Shown here piece by piece: positions 1 to 4,601 of a DNA stretch of 24,625 bases. This stretch comes from a virus. The translations under genes were made by a program, and so were the position numbers. The stretch is from positions 1-24,625 of IMG/VR virus record IMGVR_UViG_3300026382_000049, one strand, 5' to 3'. The notes below the pieces were generated by a model, which searched no databases, had not been told where the DNA came from, and saw nothing but the letters and a program-made list of their open reading frames with translations. The first letter of the stretch is position 1. Every line of letters begins with the position of its first letter.

Positions 1-323
1 AATGGATTTTGTTCTTCACCAAAACTTATTTTTTCTAGTCTCTTATCTGTATGTTTTATTTTCTTTAACTTTTTTAATATTTTGTTTCTTACATCTCTCA
101 TGTTTTCATTAAATAAAACAAATAATTGCAATCTAAATTTACAATCTTCCCACACAAGCTTTCTCACGCACTTTTCTAAACGTTTTAAAGAATCTATTTT
201 CTTTTTACATTCATAAAATACAATATCAAAATTAATTGTAGTTCCTACCATTAATATTCCGAGTTCATTGTACTTCTTTTTTGTAATATCTGGAATTATC
301 TTCTTTAAGTCTTTATACATCAT
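1..323 (-). CDS. Hypothetical protein, C-terminal end outside window
   Basis: An open frame starts at a double ATG (321-323 and 318-320) behind the ribosome site AAAAAAGGAG and runs off the left edge after 107 codons. The visible protein begins MMYKDLKKIIPDITKKKYNE and is rich in Lys, Leu and Arg, with alternating charged and hydrophobic stretches that suggest helices. I see no family motif. It lies 13 bases after the stop of the 31-residue membrane gene, so the two are probably co-transcribed from the GUAA-hairpin leader at 479-502. The function is unknown; coding is supported by the ribosome site, the uninterrupted frame and the spacing. Confidence 0.7.
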   Translation of the reverse strand, partial: MMYKDLKKIIPDITKKKYNELGILMVGTTINFDIVFYECKKKIDSLKRLEKCVRKLVWEDCKFRLQLFVLFNENMRDVRNKILKKLKKIKHTDKRLEKISFGEEQNP

Positions 324-336
324 ATTATCTCCTTTT

Positions 337-432
337 TTATCTAAATAAATTTATTACCGCAATAACAGCAAATATAAATAAAAACATCTTAAACATAATT
401 ATTTCAAATGAATCTAAATTTATGTTATTCAT
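337..432 (-). CDS. 31-residue single-pass membrane peptide
   Basis: This short frame encodes 31 residues starting MNNINLDSFE, followed by a strongly hydrophobic stretch (about residues 11-27, rich in I, F, V, L, M and A) and ending NLFR. That is the shape of a single transmembrane peptide. AAAGGAT sits upstream of the ATG at the right distance. It is the first gene after the 479-502 hairpin leader and is followed closely by the partial gene at the left edge. Small phage membrane peptides of this type can be holins, antiholins or superinfection-exclusion factors, but nothing here tells which. No homologue is recognised. Confidence 0.6.
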   Translation of the reverse strand: MNNINLDSFEIIMFKMFLFIFAVIAVINLFR

Positions 433-502
433 TTTTATCCTTTTGTATCTTTGTATAAGCAAATAAAAATTTAAGGGTTTTTAGCCGCTTACGCGACTAA
501 AA
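433..502 (-). promoter_or_regulatory. 5'-UTR leader with GUAA-tetraloop hairpin (copy 1)
   Basis: On the minus strand a nearly perfect stem (479-488 with 493-502) is capped by GTAA, a GNRA tetraloop in RNA. After it come TAAATTTTTATTTGCTTATA and then the ribosome site of the 31-residue gene. The same hairpin and the following TAAATTTTTCTTTGCTTA occur at 14275-14311 (minus) and 19016-19057 (plus), each time upstream of a gene. Unlike those two, no GGTATATATA precedes this copy. It may therefore be a processing or stabilising element on a longer transcript coming from the structured region at 503-1045. Confidence 0.6.
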
Positions 503-515
503 TTTTTATTTTATT

Positions 516-538
516 GGTTTTATCCTCTTTTCCTTGAG
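516..538. repeat. AAGGAAAA-loop hairpin motif, copy 1
   Basis: Plus-strand order: GGTTTTATC, then CTC, TTTTCCTT, GAG. The 3-bp stem CTC/GAG (525-527 with 536-538) encloses the 8-base loop. Minus sense gives a loop AAGGAAAA followed by GATAAAACC. Compare copies at 735-757, 871-893 and 3111-3133, in which loop and flank are kept but stem bases differ in a pairing-preserving way. Confidence 0.6.
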
Positions 539-734
539 TCGTAGAACAGCCCCACCTGGTTACCTGCTGTCTACATTTTTGTCTCTCCTTATCAACCATA
601 CATTTCTACGACACACAACTGAGACAAGGGTTGTGTGAAGCCCCGATATTTAGCCTTTTATAGTCGCTGCTTAGGACTGGTTCACTTCCATATAGCCTGC
701 TGTAGCCTCGCTAGGAAGGGCGTGCTATATGTAG

Positions 735-757
735 GGTTTTAACGACTTTTCCTTGTC
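735..757. repeat. AAGGAAAA-loop hairpin motif, copy 2
   Basis: Plus-strand order: GGTTTTAAC, then GAC, TTTTCCTT, GTC. The stem is GAC (744-746) with GTC (755-757). Relative to copies 3 and 4, the middle pair is flipped between A-T and T-A, a compensatory change; all other bases of the motif are identical. Confidence 0.65.
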
Positions 758-870
758 ATGGCTCTTAGCACTTTTAGGTCGCCACTCTAAAAGCGTCTCT
801 CTGTTTCCTAGGTAAGAGAGATGTTGACCTGACTTTTACATTATCTCTCCCCATGCGGGGCAGCTCAATG

Positions 871-893
871 GGTTTTAACGTCTTTTCCTTGAC
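871..893. repeat. AAGGAAAA-loop hairpin motif, copy 3
   Basis: Plus-strand order: GGTTTTAAC, then GTC, TTTTCCTT, GAC. The stem is GTC (880-882) with GAC (891-893). It is identical to copy 4 at 3111-3133, about 2.2 kb away in a different transcription unit. Confidence 0.65.
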
Positions 894-1054
894 ATAATAC
901 TCTGTAATAATACTGGATCTTAGACCCGTATTATTACTAACTACTCGAAGCTGAGCGACGGTCCTCTGGGTTTGAAGGTAACCGCACTACCTACCCTCTT
1001 TTTTACACTATCAGGTTATTTTTGATAGCAACCTTTTGCAAGGATTTTTACGCT

Positions 1055-1219
1055 TTATTTGTAAATGGGTTTTATCTCCCATTTAATTAAAGCTACATTT
1101 ATTCCTGTGTTATCATAGATGCTTAGCATCTTTTGGATATATCTTTTTGCTTCTCCTATAGTTCCAAACTTCGCTTCTTGGTTCCACACTTTTGCTTTAT
1201 ACCCTACTATTTTTGCCAT
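1055..1219 (-). CDS. 54-residue hypothetical protein
   Basis: An ATG follows AAAAGGAGAAAAAA and opens a 54-residue frame (MAKIVGYKAKVWNQEAKFGT to KWEIKPIYK). The sequence looks like a small alpha/beta protein with a central helix around GEAKRYIQKMLSIY; no family is recognised. It is the only gene between the promoter module at 1252-1288 and the structured region below 1045. Its C-terminus (IKWEIKPIYK) resembles peptides readable through two copies of the AAGGAAAA motif (LKEKRIKPIK at copy 1, VKEKTLKPIK at copy 4). That may mean shared origin or chance. The pseudoknot-like fold begins about 20 bases after its stop. Confidence 0.7.
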   Translation of the reverse strand: MAKIVGYKAKVWNQEAKFGTIGEAKRYIQKMLSIYDNTGINVALIKWEIKPIYK

Positions 1220-1251
1220 TTTTTTCTCCTTTTATTTTATTTTTTTGAAAT

Positions 1252-1288
1252 GAGAAGTTGGCAAACTTCTCTTTCATATATATATACC
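1252..1288 (-). promoter_or_regulatory. Phage promoter module GGTATATATA plus 5' hairpin (P1)
   Basis: Minus strand: GGTATATATA (1279-1288) followed at once by a perfect 8-bp hairpin, GAGAAGTT/AACTTCTC (1252-1259 with 1264-1271, loop TGCC in minus sense). It lies upstream of the 54-residue gene. The same arrangement occurs at 2406-2442, 3207-3243 and 3843-3881. About 21 bp upstream is ATTAGGACGAATATCG (minus sense, 1310-1325), shared with the modules at 2442 and 3243. Confidence 0.7.
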
Positions 1289-1291
1289 GCG

Positions 1292-1325
1292 GAATATCAA
1301 TTTTTTCCGCGATATTCGTCCTAAT
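1292..1325 (-). promoter_or_regulatory. Upstream element with GAATATC inverted repeat
   Basis: GAATATC (1292-1298) and GATATTC (1311-1317) form an inverted repeat with 12 bases between, a half-site spacing of about two helical turns. The outer half lies in the 16-base block CGATATTCGTCCTAAT (1310-1325) that recurs at 2462-2477 and 3265-3280. The position upstream of GGTATATATA suits an activator or repressor site. This is inferred from repetition and spacing only. Confidence 0.45.
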
Positions 1326-1332
1326 AATAAGC

Positions 1333-1377
1333 AAAAAAAAAGGGAGTGGGAGTGGGAAGAGTTTAAGAGATTACTCC
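1333..1377 (-). terminator. Probable terminator of the 334-residue gene
   Basis: Minus strand: GGAGT (1373-1377) pairs with ACTCC (1343-1347), followed by CTTTTTTTTT. The stop codon at 1363-1365 lies inside the loop. The stem is short and the loop long, so it is weaker than the terminators at 3285-3325 and 3670-3700. Confidence 0.45.
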
Positions 1378-2367
1378 GTTTAGTAGAGCTTTCTTTAGCT
1401 CACTATCCCAATCGTAATCAGGTACAACTTCGTACCCCTCTGGGATTGGAGTTATTACTAACTCTTTAAGAGGTGGTTGATTTTTAAGCTTTTCAAGCTC
1501 TTTTTTCGCCTCCTCTGTAAACTTATTTCTCTCTCCTGGATACAGTTTATCAACTGCATCGAGTATACCGACCCTTTGGTCGATAACCCTTGCAGCTCTG
1601 TATCCATCAGAGCTTTCCCCCACAGAAATATCTCCCGTCCAATAGACATTCTTCCCTTCTTGGTTAAGAGTGAATCCTGCAGAGAACATTAGTTCTCTAT
1701 CACTCCTATTATCATTGTGGGCTTTAAGTACTTCCCTGTGCAGCCCGTGTTTAATTTGGTCTTCTAAATCAGAGATTCTTTGAGACAGGTTTTCCGGATA
1801 TACAGTTATCCTGTATTCCTCTCTGTTTTTGAAGTATGATCCCCTGATAACATTATAAGGGATTTTGATGATATGACCCTCCCACTCATATTCATCAAAC
1901 ATAACACTTCTACGCTCGATCCCATTTTCTTCAAGTGTTTTTTTCACTTGAAGACTTAAATAACTCCTTGACACTTTTTTGAACTCTGGGATTATTTGAA
2001 AATTCGGGTCATCTTCAATTTCTTTAACCCTTTTTTCAATCAGTTTCATGTTTTCTCTTTCTTCTTTTTCTTTTTCTAATTTTTCTTTTCTCATTTTTTC
2101 TTTTTTCTCTACTTTTTCTACATACTCTTTTAGCACAGAGATCTCCATATTGAAGATGAAGAAGTTTGGTTTTTCAAAAACCACTTTAACATCTTCTTCG
2201 TTCACAAGCATCATAACCGGTAGAGAGTTAAATAATTCTACTGCCTCTCTACTACCCTTTTTATCAAAGAAACCAAATTTAGTCCCTTTGATACTTTTCT
2301 TGCTTAACACTCTACCACTCTCGTTTTTTCTATCTCTTACTACCCTATATTCAACATAACTAACCAT
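1363..2367 (-). CDS. 334-residue hypothetical protein with coiled coil
   Basis: A complete frame starts behind AAAAGGAGAAAAAA. The N-terminal 75 residues look like a small alpha/beta domain. Residues about 78-118 are a highly charged Lys/Glu coiled coil. The rest is mixed, with a hydrophobic motif near DEYEWEGHIIKIPYNVIRG and a C-terminal segment rich in Pro, Glu and Asp. I recognise no family. It is driven by the hairpin promoter at 2406-2442 and ends in the terminator at 1333-1377, so it is a one-gene unit. Base use is visibly less AT-rich than in the virion block, as in the neighbouring genes up to 3615. The strong leader and solitary transcription suggest high expression; the role is unknown. 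Confidence 0.85.
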   Translation of the reverse strand: MVSYVEYRVVRDRKNESGRVLSKKSIKGTKFGFFDKKGSREAVELFNSLPVMMLVNEEDVKVVFEKPNFFIFNMEISVLKEYVEKVEKKEKMRKEKLEKEKEERENMKLIEKRVKEIEDDPNFQIIPEFKKVSRSYLSLQVKKTLEENGIERRSVMFDEYEWEGHIIKIPYNVIRGSYFKNREEYRITVYPENLSQRISDLEDQIKHGLHREVLKAHNDNRSDRELMFSAGFTLNQEGKNVYWTGDISVGESSDGYRAARVIDQRVGILDAVDKLYPGERNKFTEEAKKELEKLKNQPPLKELVITPIPEGYEVVPDYDWDSELKKALLNGVIS

Positions 2368-2442
2368 TTTTTTCTCCTTTTATTTTTTTATTTTTTTTTT
2401 GAAATGAGAAGTTGGCAAACTCCTCTTTCGTATATATATACC
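2368..2442 (-). promoter_or_regulatory. Phage promoter module GGTATATATA plus 5' hairpin (P2)
   Basis: GGTATATATA (2433-2442, minus) is followed by GAGGAGTT/AACTTCTC (2406-2413 with 2418-2425, one G-U pair in RNA), an A/T-rich spacer and the ribosome site of the 334-residue gene. The shared block CGATATTCGTCCTAAT is at 2462-2477. Here the inner GAATATC half-site is missing. Confidence 0.7.
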
Positions 2443-2484
2443 ATTAATGTGTATATATTTCCGATATTCGTCCTAATAATAAGC

Positions 2485-2529
2485 AAAAAAAAACTGGGCA
2501 GAAATTACCTTACAATTACATCTTCCCAG
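2485..2529 (-). terminator. Terminator of the 107-residue gene unit
   Basis: Minus strand: CTGGG (2525-2529) and CCCAG (2494-2498), with an inner AGA/TCT pair, are followed by nine T residues. It lies about 160 bases after the stop of the 107-residue gene and just before the next promoter module. Confidence 0.65.
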
Positions 2530-2684
2530 GATGCAATTGATACTACTCGCACTACTGTTGCTTTCGTTGACACTTCTTTATTTGTGGTGTGCCCAACCCT
2601 CTGACGGCTGGTAATAATAACTTTTAGAGAAATGACTCCCTCTCTGTTATTATTACCATACCCGAAGTCCTAGCTAACCAGGTA
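2530..2684 (-). other. Structured 3' untranslated region
   Basis: Noncoding stretch between the 107-residue gene and its terminator. It contains a perfect 12-bp stem, GGTAATAATAAC (2610-2621) with its complement at 2646-2657. A further 5-bp stem sits inside (2626-2630/2641-2645) with a 10-base loop. There is no T-tract beside this hairpin, so it is not itself a terminator. The TAATAATA-type stem resembles the one at 905-936. Confidence 0.6.
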
Positions 2685-3008
2685 CTAAGATCTAACGAAT
2701 CCAGGCACACTTACGATATGCCCTTTTTCGTTTCTCTTAGCAGCCCCAGTATTAGGAGCAATCAGATCTGCTCTGTCAGGTCTTAACCCAAGTACCATCG
2801 CTGATACTATAAGGTAAACACCATCAACAGGAGCAGGTAGATTGTCTCCTACTACTGTGTTAGCCACTACTTCGAAACCGTCCACCTCACCTACCACTGT
2901 AGATTCAGTGATAACTCTAGCAACAAGCCCATCAGGCTCATATACTTTTGAGCTAACACCGTTATCAACTGTGATAGCGTGAGGCGTTAGATTTCTAATA
3001 GAAACCAT
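2685..3008 (-). CDS. Small phage protein of the LTPHAI type
   Basis: A complete 107-residue frame starts MVSIRNLTPHAITV. The N-terminal LTPHAI motif, the middle VARV...VGEVDGFEVV segment and the C-terminal DLIAPNTGAAKRNEKGHIVSV segment match a small conserved protein I have seen repeatedly in phages and related elements, usually annotated hypothetical. The family assignment is from memory of these motifs; its biochemical role is not known to me. The ribosome site AAAGGAG lies about ten bases upstream. It is the only well-supported gene of the unit 2485-3243, with a long folded leader and a folded 3' region. Confidence 0.8.
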   Translation of the reverse strand: MVSIRNLTPHAITVDNGVSSKVYEPDGLVARVITESTVVGEVDGFEVVANTVVGDNLPAPVDGVYLIVSAMVLGLRPDRADLIAPNTGAAKRNEKGHIVSVPGFVRS

Positions 3009-3206
3009 CCTCTCTTTCTCCTTTCGGCACTAGCGTTGAGAGCCCACTAGCCCAGTGATTTTTAGGTCACATTGGACCGGACGCGTTTTATAAGATGTCC
3101 CGACTTAATTGGTTTTAACGTCTTTTCCTTGACAGTAACTATGACATCATGTGCCGCTCCACCCATTATGGCCACTTGGACACTATGTCCTTTTAATGGG
3201 TATATA
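3009..3206 (-). promoter_or_regulatory. Long structured leader of the 107-residue gene
   Basis: About 200 bases between the promoter hairpin and the LTPHAI gene hold a nested fold: ACCCATTA/TAATGGGT (3161-3168/3194-3201) enclosing GGACA/TGTCC (3178-3182/3186-3190). After it come the AAGGAAAA motif copy 4, GGTC/GACC (3065-3068/3075-3078) and CACT/AGTG (3045-3048/3054-3057). A 56-codon frame from the ATG at 3230-3232 to the stop at 3062 also runs through here, with no ribosome site and with its start inside the promoter hairpin. The region could therefore be a folded leader, a small gene, or both. Confidence 0.5.
3111..3133. repeat. AAGGAAAA-loop hairpin motif, copy 4
   Basis: Plus-strand order: GGTTTTAAC, then GTC, TTTTCCTT, GAC (stem 3120-3122 with 3131-3133). 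It is identical to copy 3. In the minus-strand frame of the 56-codon candidate it reads VKEKTLKPI. Confidence 0.65.
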
Positions 3207-3243
3207 GAGAAGTTATCAAACTTCTCATTCATATATATATACC
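3207..3243 (-). promoter_or_regulatory. Phage promoter module GGTATATATA plus 5' hairpin (P3)
   Basis: GGTATATATA (3234-3243, minus) is followed by the 8-bp hairpin GAGAAGTT/AACTTCTC (3207-3214/3219-3226), here with loop TGAT in minus sense. Upstream, GAATATC (3247-3253) and GATATTC (3266-3272) repeat the 12-base spacing seen at P1, and CGATATTCGTCCTAAT is at 3265-3280. Confidence 0.7.
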
Positions 3244-3284
3244 GCAGAATATCTATTTTTTCCGCGATATTCGTCCTAATGAGT

Positions 3285-3325
3285 AAAAAAAACACGGGGG
3301 TTATTTTAGTTGGATTTTCCCGTGT
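3285..3325 (-). terminator. Rho-independent terminator overlapping a gene end
   Basis: Minus strand: ACACGGG (3319-3325) pairs with CCCGTGT (3292-3298), followed by a run of T. The stop codon of the 104-residue gene (3301-3303) lies in the loop and its last codons form the upstream arm. Confidence 0.75.
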
Positions 3326-3615
3326 TTTTCTTCTAATTGTTTAAGCAGTCTAGCCTGCTTTGATAATAATTTGCCCCTAACATCACGTGGGGCATATAAT
3401 TTTCCGTCCCTAAGGACACATATTACTGTGCCCATTTTGTTTGATTTTATAGGCACCAATTTGGCACCATTTTTCTTAGCCCATTCTTGGGCTTTTTTGT
3501 TAAAATTTTTAACCCCTTTTGTTGCTTTTTGTGAAACCCAACCATTCCACTCTAAGCCATTTATAAATCTATCAGCCGGGTCATTGCTGATTGCTCTTTT
3601 AATAATGTTTAACAT
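3301..3615 (-). CDS. 104-residue basic hypothetical protein
   Basis: A complete frame with ribosome site AAAAAGGAGAAAAA before the ATG. The protein is rich in Lys and Arg. It begins MLNIIKRAISNDPADRFING, has an amphipathic middle (GVKNFNKKAQEWAKKNGAKL) and a compact strand-like segment (MGTVICVLRDGKLYAPRDV), and ends in a Lys-rich helix. No family is recognised; the charge would suit nucleic-acid binding but that is only a possibility. It lies downstream of the 40-residue gene, from which it is separated by a terminator, so it depends on read-through or on a promoter I cannot identify in 3616-3669. Confidence 0.75.
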   Translation of the reverse strand: MLNIIKRAISNDPADRFINGLEWNGWVSQKATKGVKNFNKKAQEWAKKNGAKLVPIKSNKMGTVICVLRDGKLYAPRDVRGKLLSKQARLLKQLEEKHGKIQLK

Positions 3616-3669
3616 TTTTTCTCCTTTTTATTTTTTTATCTGCTTATCGCCACTACCTCGCACACACTC

Positions 3670-3700
3670 AAAAAAAAAGACAGTTTTAACTTAAACTGTC
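3670..3700 (-). terminator. Strong terminator overlapping the 40-residue gene end
   Basis: Minus strand: GACAGTTT (3693-3700) pairs perfectly with AAACTGTC (3679-3686), loop AAGTTA, then nine T. The stop codon of the 40-residue gene (3686-3688) falls at the loop edge. It separates this gene from the 104-residue gene downstream. Confidence 0.8.
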
Positions 3701-3808
3701 CACTAATTTTATTACCGGATACCCAGCAATAAAACTAATCACTGTAATCAACCCAACAACACCGTCTTCTCTAACTTCTCTTTTCAATAAGTTAATGATC
3801 TTTGCCAT
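3686..3808 (-). CDS. 40-residue small protein with hydrophobic core
   Basis: This short frame starts at ATG behind AAAAGGAGAAAAAA and encodes MAKIINLLKREVREDGVVGL, then a hydrophobic stretch of V, I, L, F, A and G (about residues 18-34), ending KLVDSLS. That fits a single membrane-spanning peptide with a charged N-terminus. It follows the promoter module at 3843-3881 and ends in a strong terminator, so it is its own transcription unit. The function is unknown. The start context is the same as that of the 54-residue gene (AAAAGGAG, A-run, ATGGCAAA). Confidence 0.65.
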   Translation of the reverse strand: MAKIINLLKREVREDGVVGLITVISFIAGYPVIKLVDSLS

Positions 3809-3842
3809 TTTTTTCTCCTTTTATTTTTTTATTTTTTTAAAC

Positions 3843-3881
3843 GAGAAGTTGGCAAAAACTCCTCTTTCATATATATATACC
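3843..3881 (-). promoter_or_regulatory. Phage promoter module GGTATATATA plus 5' hairpin (P4)
   Basis: GGTATATATA (3872-3881, minus) is followed by GAGGAGTT/AACTTCTC (3843-3850/3857-3864) with a 6-base loop. The ATTAGGACGAATATCG block of the other three modules is absent upstream, where the divergent HNH promoter sits instead. Confidence 0.7.
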
Positions 3882-3892
3882 TTTATTTTAGA

Positions 3893-3898
3893 TATAAT
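3893..3898 (+). promoter_or_regulatory. Host-like -10 for the HNH gene
   Basis: TATAAT preceded by TTTTAGA, with AAAAAAGGAG and the HNH start 20-odd bases downstream. It is divergent from and nearly adjacent to the phage promoter at 3872-3881. Confidence 0.6.
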
Positions 3899-3919
3899 TC
3901 CATTAAAAAAGGAGATATT

Positions 3920-4264
3920 ATGGCTGATTACCACCATACAAAAGAATATAGAATATGGAGAGCAAAGATAATAAGAAGAGATAAAAAATGTTTAGTTTGT
4001 GATAGTATGAGTAAAAGAGTCGCACATCATATAAATAGTGCTTCTTACTTCAAGGATGACATGTATAAAATTGAAAATGGTGTGTGTTTATGTGAAAGAC
4101 ATCATACAATGTATCACACATCATACAATAGTAGTTTTAGAAAAAAAACAGATGTTAAGAATTTTTGTAATTTTTTAGAAATGATGATCAAGATAGCAGA
4201 AGAAACAGGTAGTTACAACAAAGAAAGAATGAAAGAGTTTAAGAATTATTTGGAAGCTGATTAG
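3920..4264 (+). CDS. HNH endonuclease
   Basis: This 114-residue protein has the classic compact HNH layout: C24-x2-C27, the AHH core (H36, H37) and a NGVCLCERHH segment (C58, H61, H62) followed by H66. The two Cys pairs plus the ββα-metal His residues fit a Zn-ribbon HNH nuclease. Such proteins make single- or double-strand DNA breaks and in phages are homing enzymes or packaging cofactors. It is alone on the plus strand inside a minus-strand region, has its own TATAAT promoter, and overlaps the end of the convergent 4239-4568 gene by 26 bases. This favours a free-standing homing gene over a packaging gene. Confidence 0.85.
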   Translation: MADYHHTKEYRIWRAKIIRRDKKCLVCDSMSKRVAHHINSASYFKDDMYKIENGVCLCERHHTMYHTSYNSSFRKKTDVKNFCNFLEMMIKIAEETGSYNKERMKEFKNYLEAD

Positions 4265-4568
4265 CAGCTTTTAATTCTTTTAATTTTTTTCTTTCATTTG
4301 CTTTGTATTTTTTGTATCCAGTTTGACCTGCATATAAGCTACCAGCACCTATAACAGTACCATATCCTAATCTTTTTATAGACTTCTTCCTTTCTTCTTC
4401 AATCTCATTTTTTTGTTTCTCTAATTGATTAAGTAAAGGTTTTCTAGATTCTGCTATTTGATCTGCTATAAGTGCTTTTTCTGACTCACTCATTATTTCC
4501 GTTGGATTTTTTAAATGCTTATGTGGGTCGAGAAACGCTTTAACTGCCATTGTAAATCTATTAGCCAT
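4239..4568 (-). CDS. 109-residue putative virion-associated protein
   Basis: A complete frame with AAAGGAGCGTT before the ATG. A charged central coiled coil (about residues 28-65) is followed by a Gly/Ala/Tyr-rich hydrophobic segment (GYGTVIGAGSLYAGQTGY) and a Lys-rich tail. The same design (Lys/Arg helix, glycine-rich hydrophobic segment, basic tail) closes the 337-residue protein just upstream, so the two C-termini may be related or do the same job. It is the last gene of the virion block. No family is recognised; head or internal virion protein is a guess from position. Confidence 0.7.
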   Translation of the reverse strand: MANRFTMAVKAFLDPHKHLKNPTEIMSESEKALIADQIAESRKPLLNQLEKQKNEIEEERKKSIKRLGYGTVIGAGSLYAGQTGYKKYKANERKKLKELKAANQLPNNS

Positions 4569-4601
4569 AACGCTCCTTTGTAGGACTGGGTGGAGGAAAG
4601 A

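Larger units (their letters stand above)
503..1045 (-). ncRNA. Candidate large structured RNA (or long structured 3' region)
   Basis: About 540 bases without a convincing gene, clearly richer in G+C than neighbours and packed with perfect inverted repeats. Helices seen: 538-544/606-612, 546-550/566-570, 612-619/630-637 (8 bp), 689-696/724-731 (8 bp), 776-780/826-830, 796-802/815-821 (7 bp), 849-852/857-860, 905-913/928-936 (9 bp plus an inner stem), 976-980/988-992, and a possible H-type pseudoknot at 1008-1033. Three copies of a hairpin motif with loop AAGGAAAA (minus sense) are included. Transcription is inferred on the minus strand, from the promoter at 1279-1288 through the 54-residue gene. 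Only short frames without ribosome sites occur inside. No known RNA family is recognised; large phage RNAs such as GOLLD or ROOL are a comparison only. Confidence 0.5.

Noticed and set aside
860-1000. Reading frame running through motif copy 3 on the minus strand (contains VKEKTLKPIELP)
   Set aside because: No ATG and no ribosome site; it begins after a stop at the AGGTA hairpin and cuts through several perfect helices. Kept only as a possible relic.
503-1045. CRISPR-like array, suggested by the repeated 23-base motif
   Set aside because: Only three local copies with unequal spacing (about 220 and 135 bases), the copies vary in the stem, and no cas genes are present.
503-1045. tRNA genes in the structured region
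   Set aside because: No cloverleaf with T-loop (TTCRA) and acceptor stem ending in CCA could be laid over the helices on either strand.
2404-2604. 66-codon plus-strand frame across the P2 promoter and terminator
   Set aside because: It consists of regulatory DNA read through; no ribosome site, and the start lies in the promoter hairpin.
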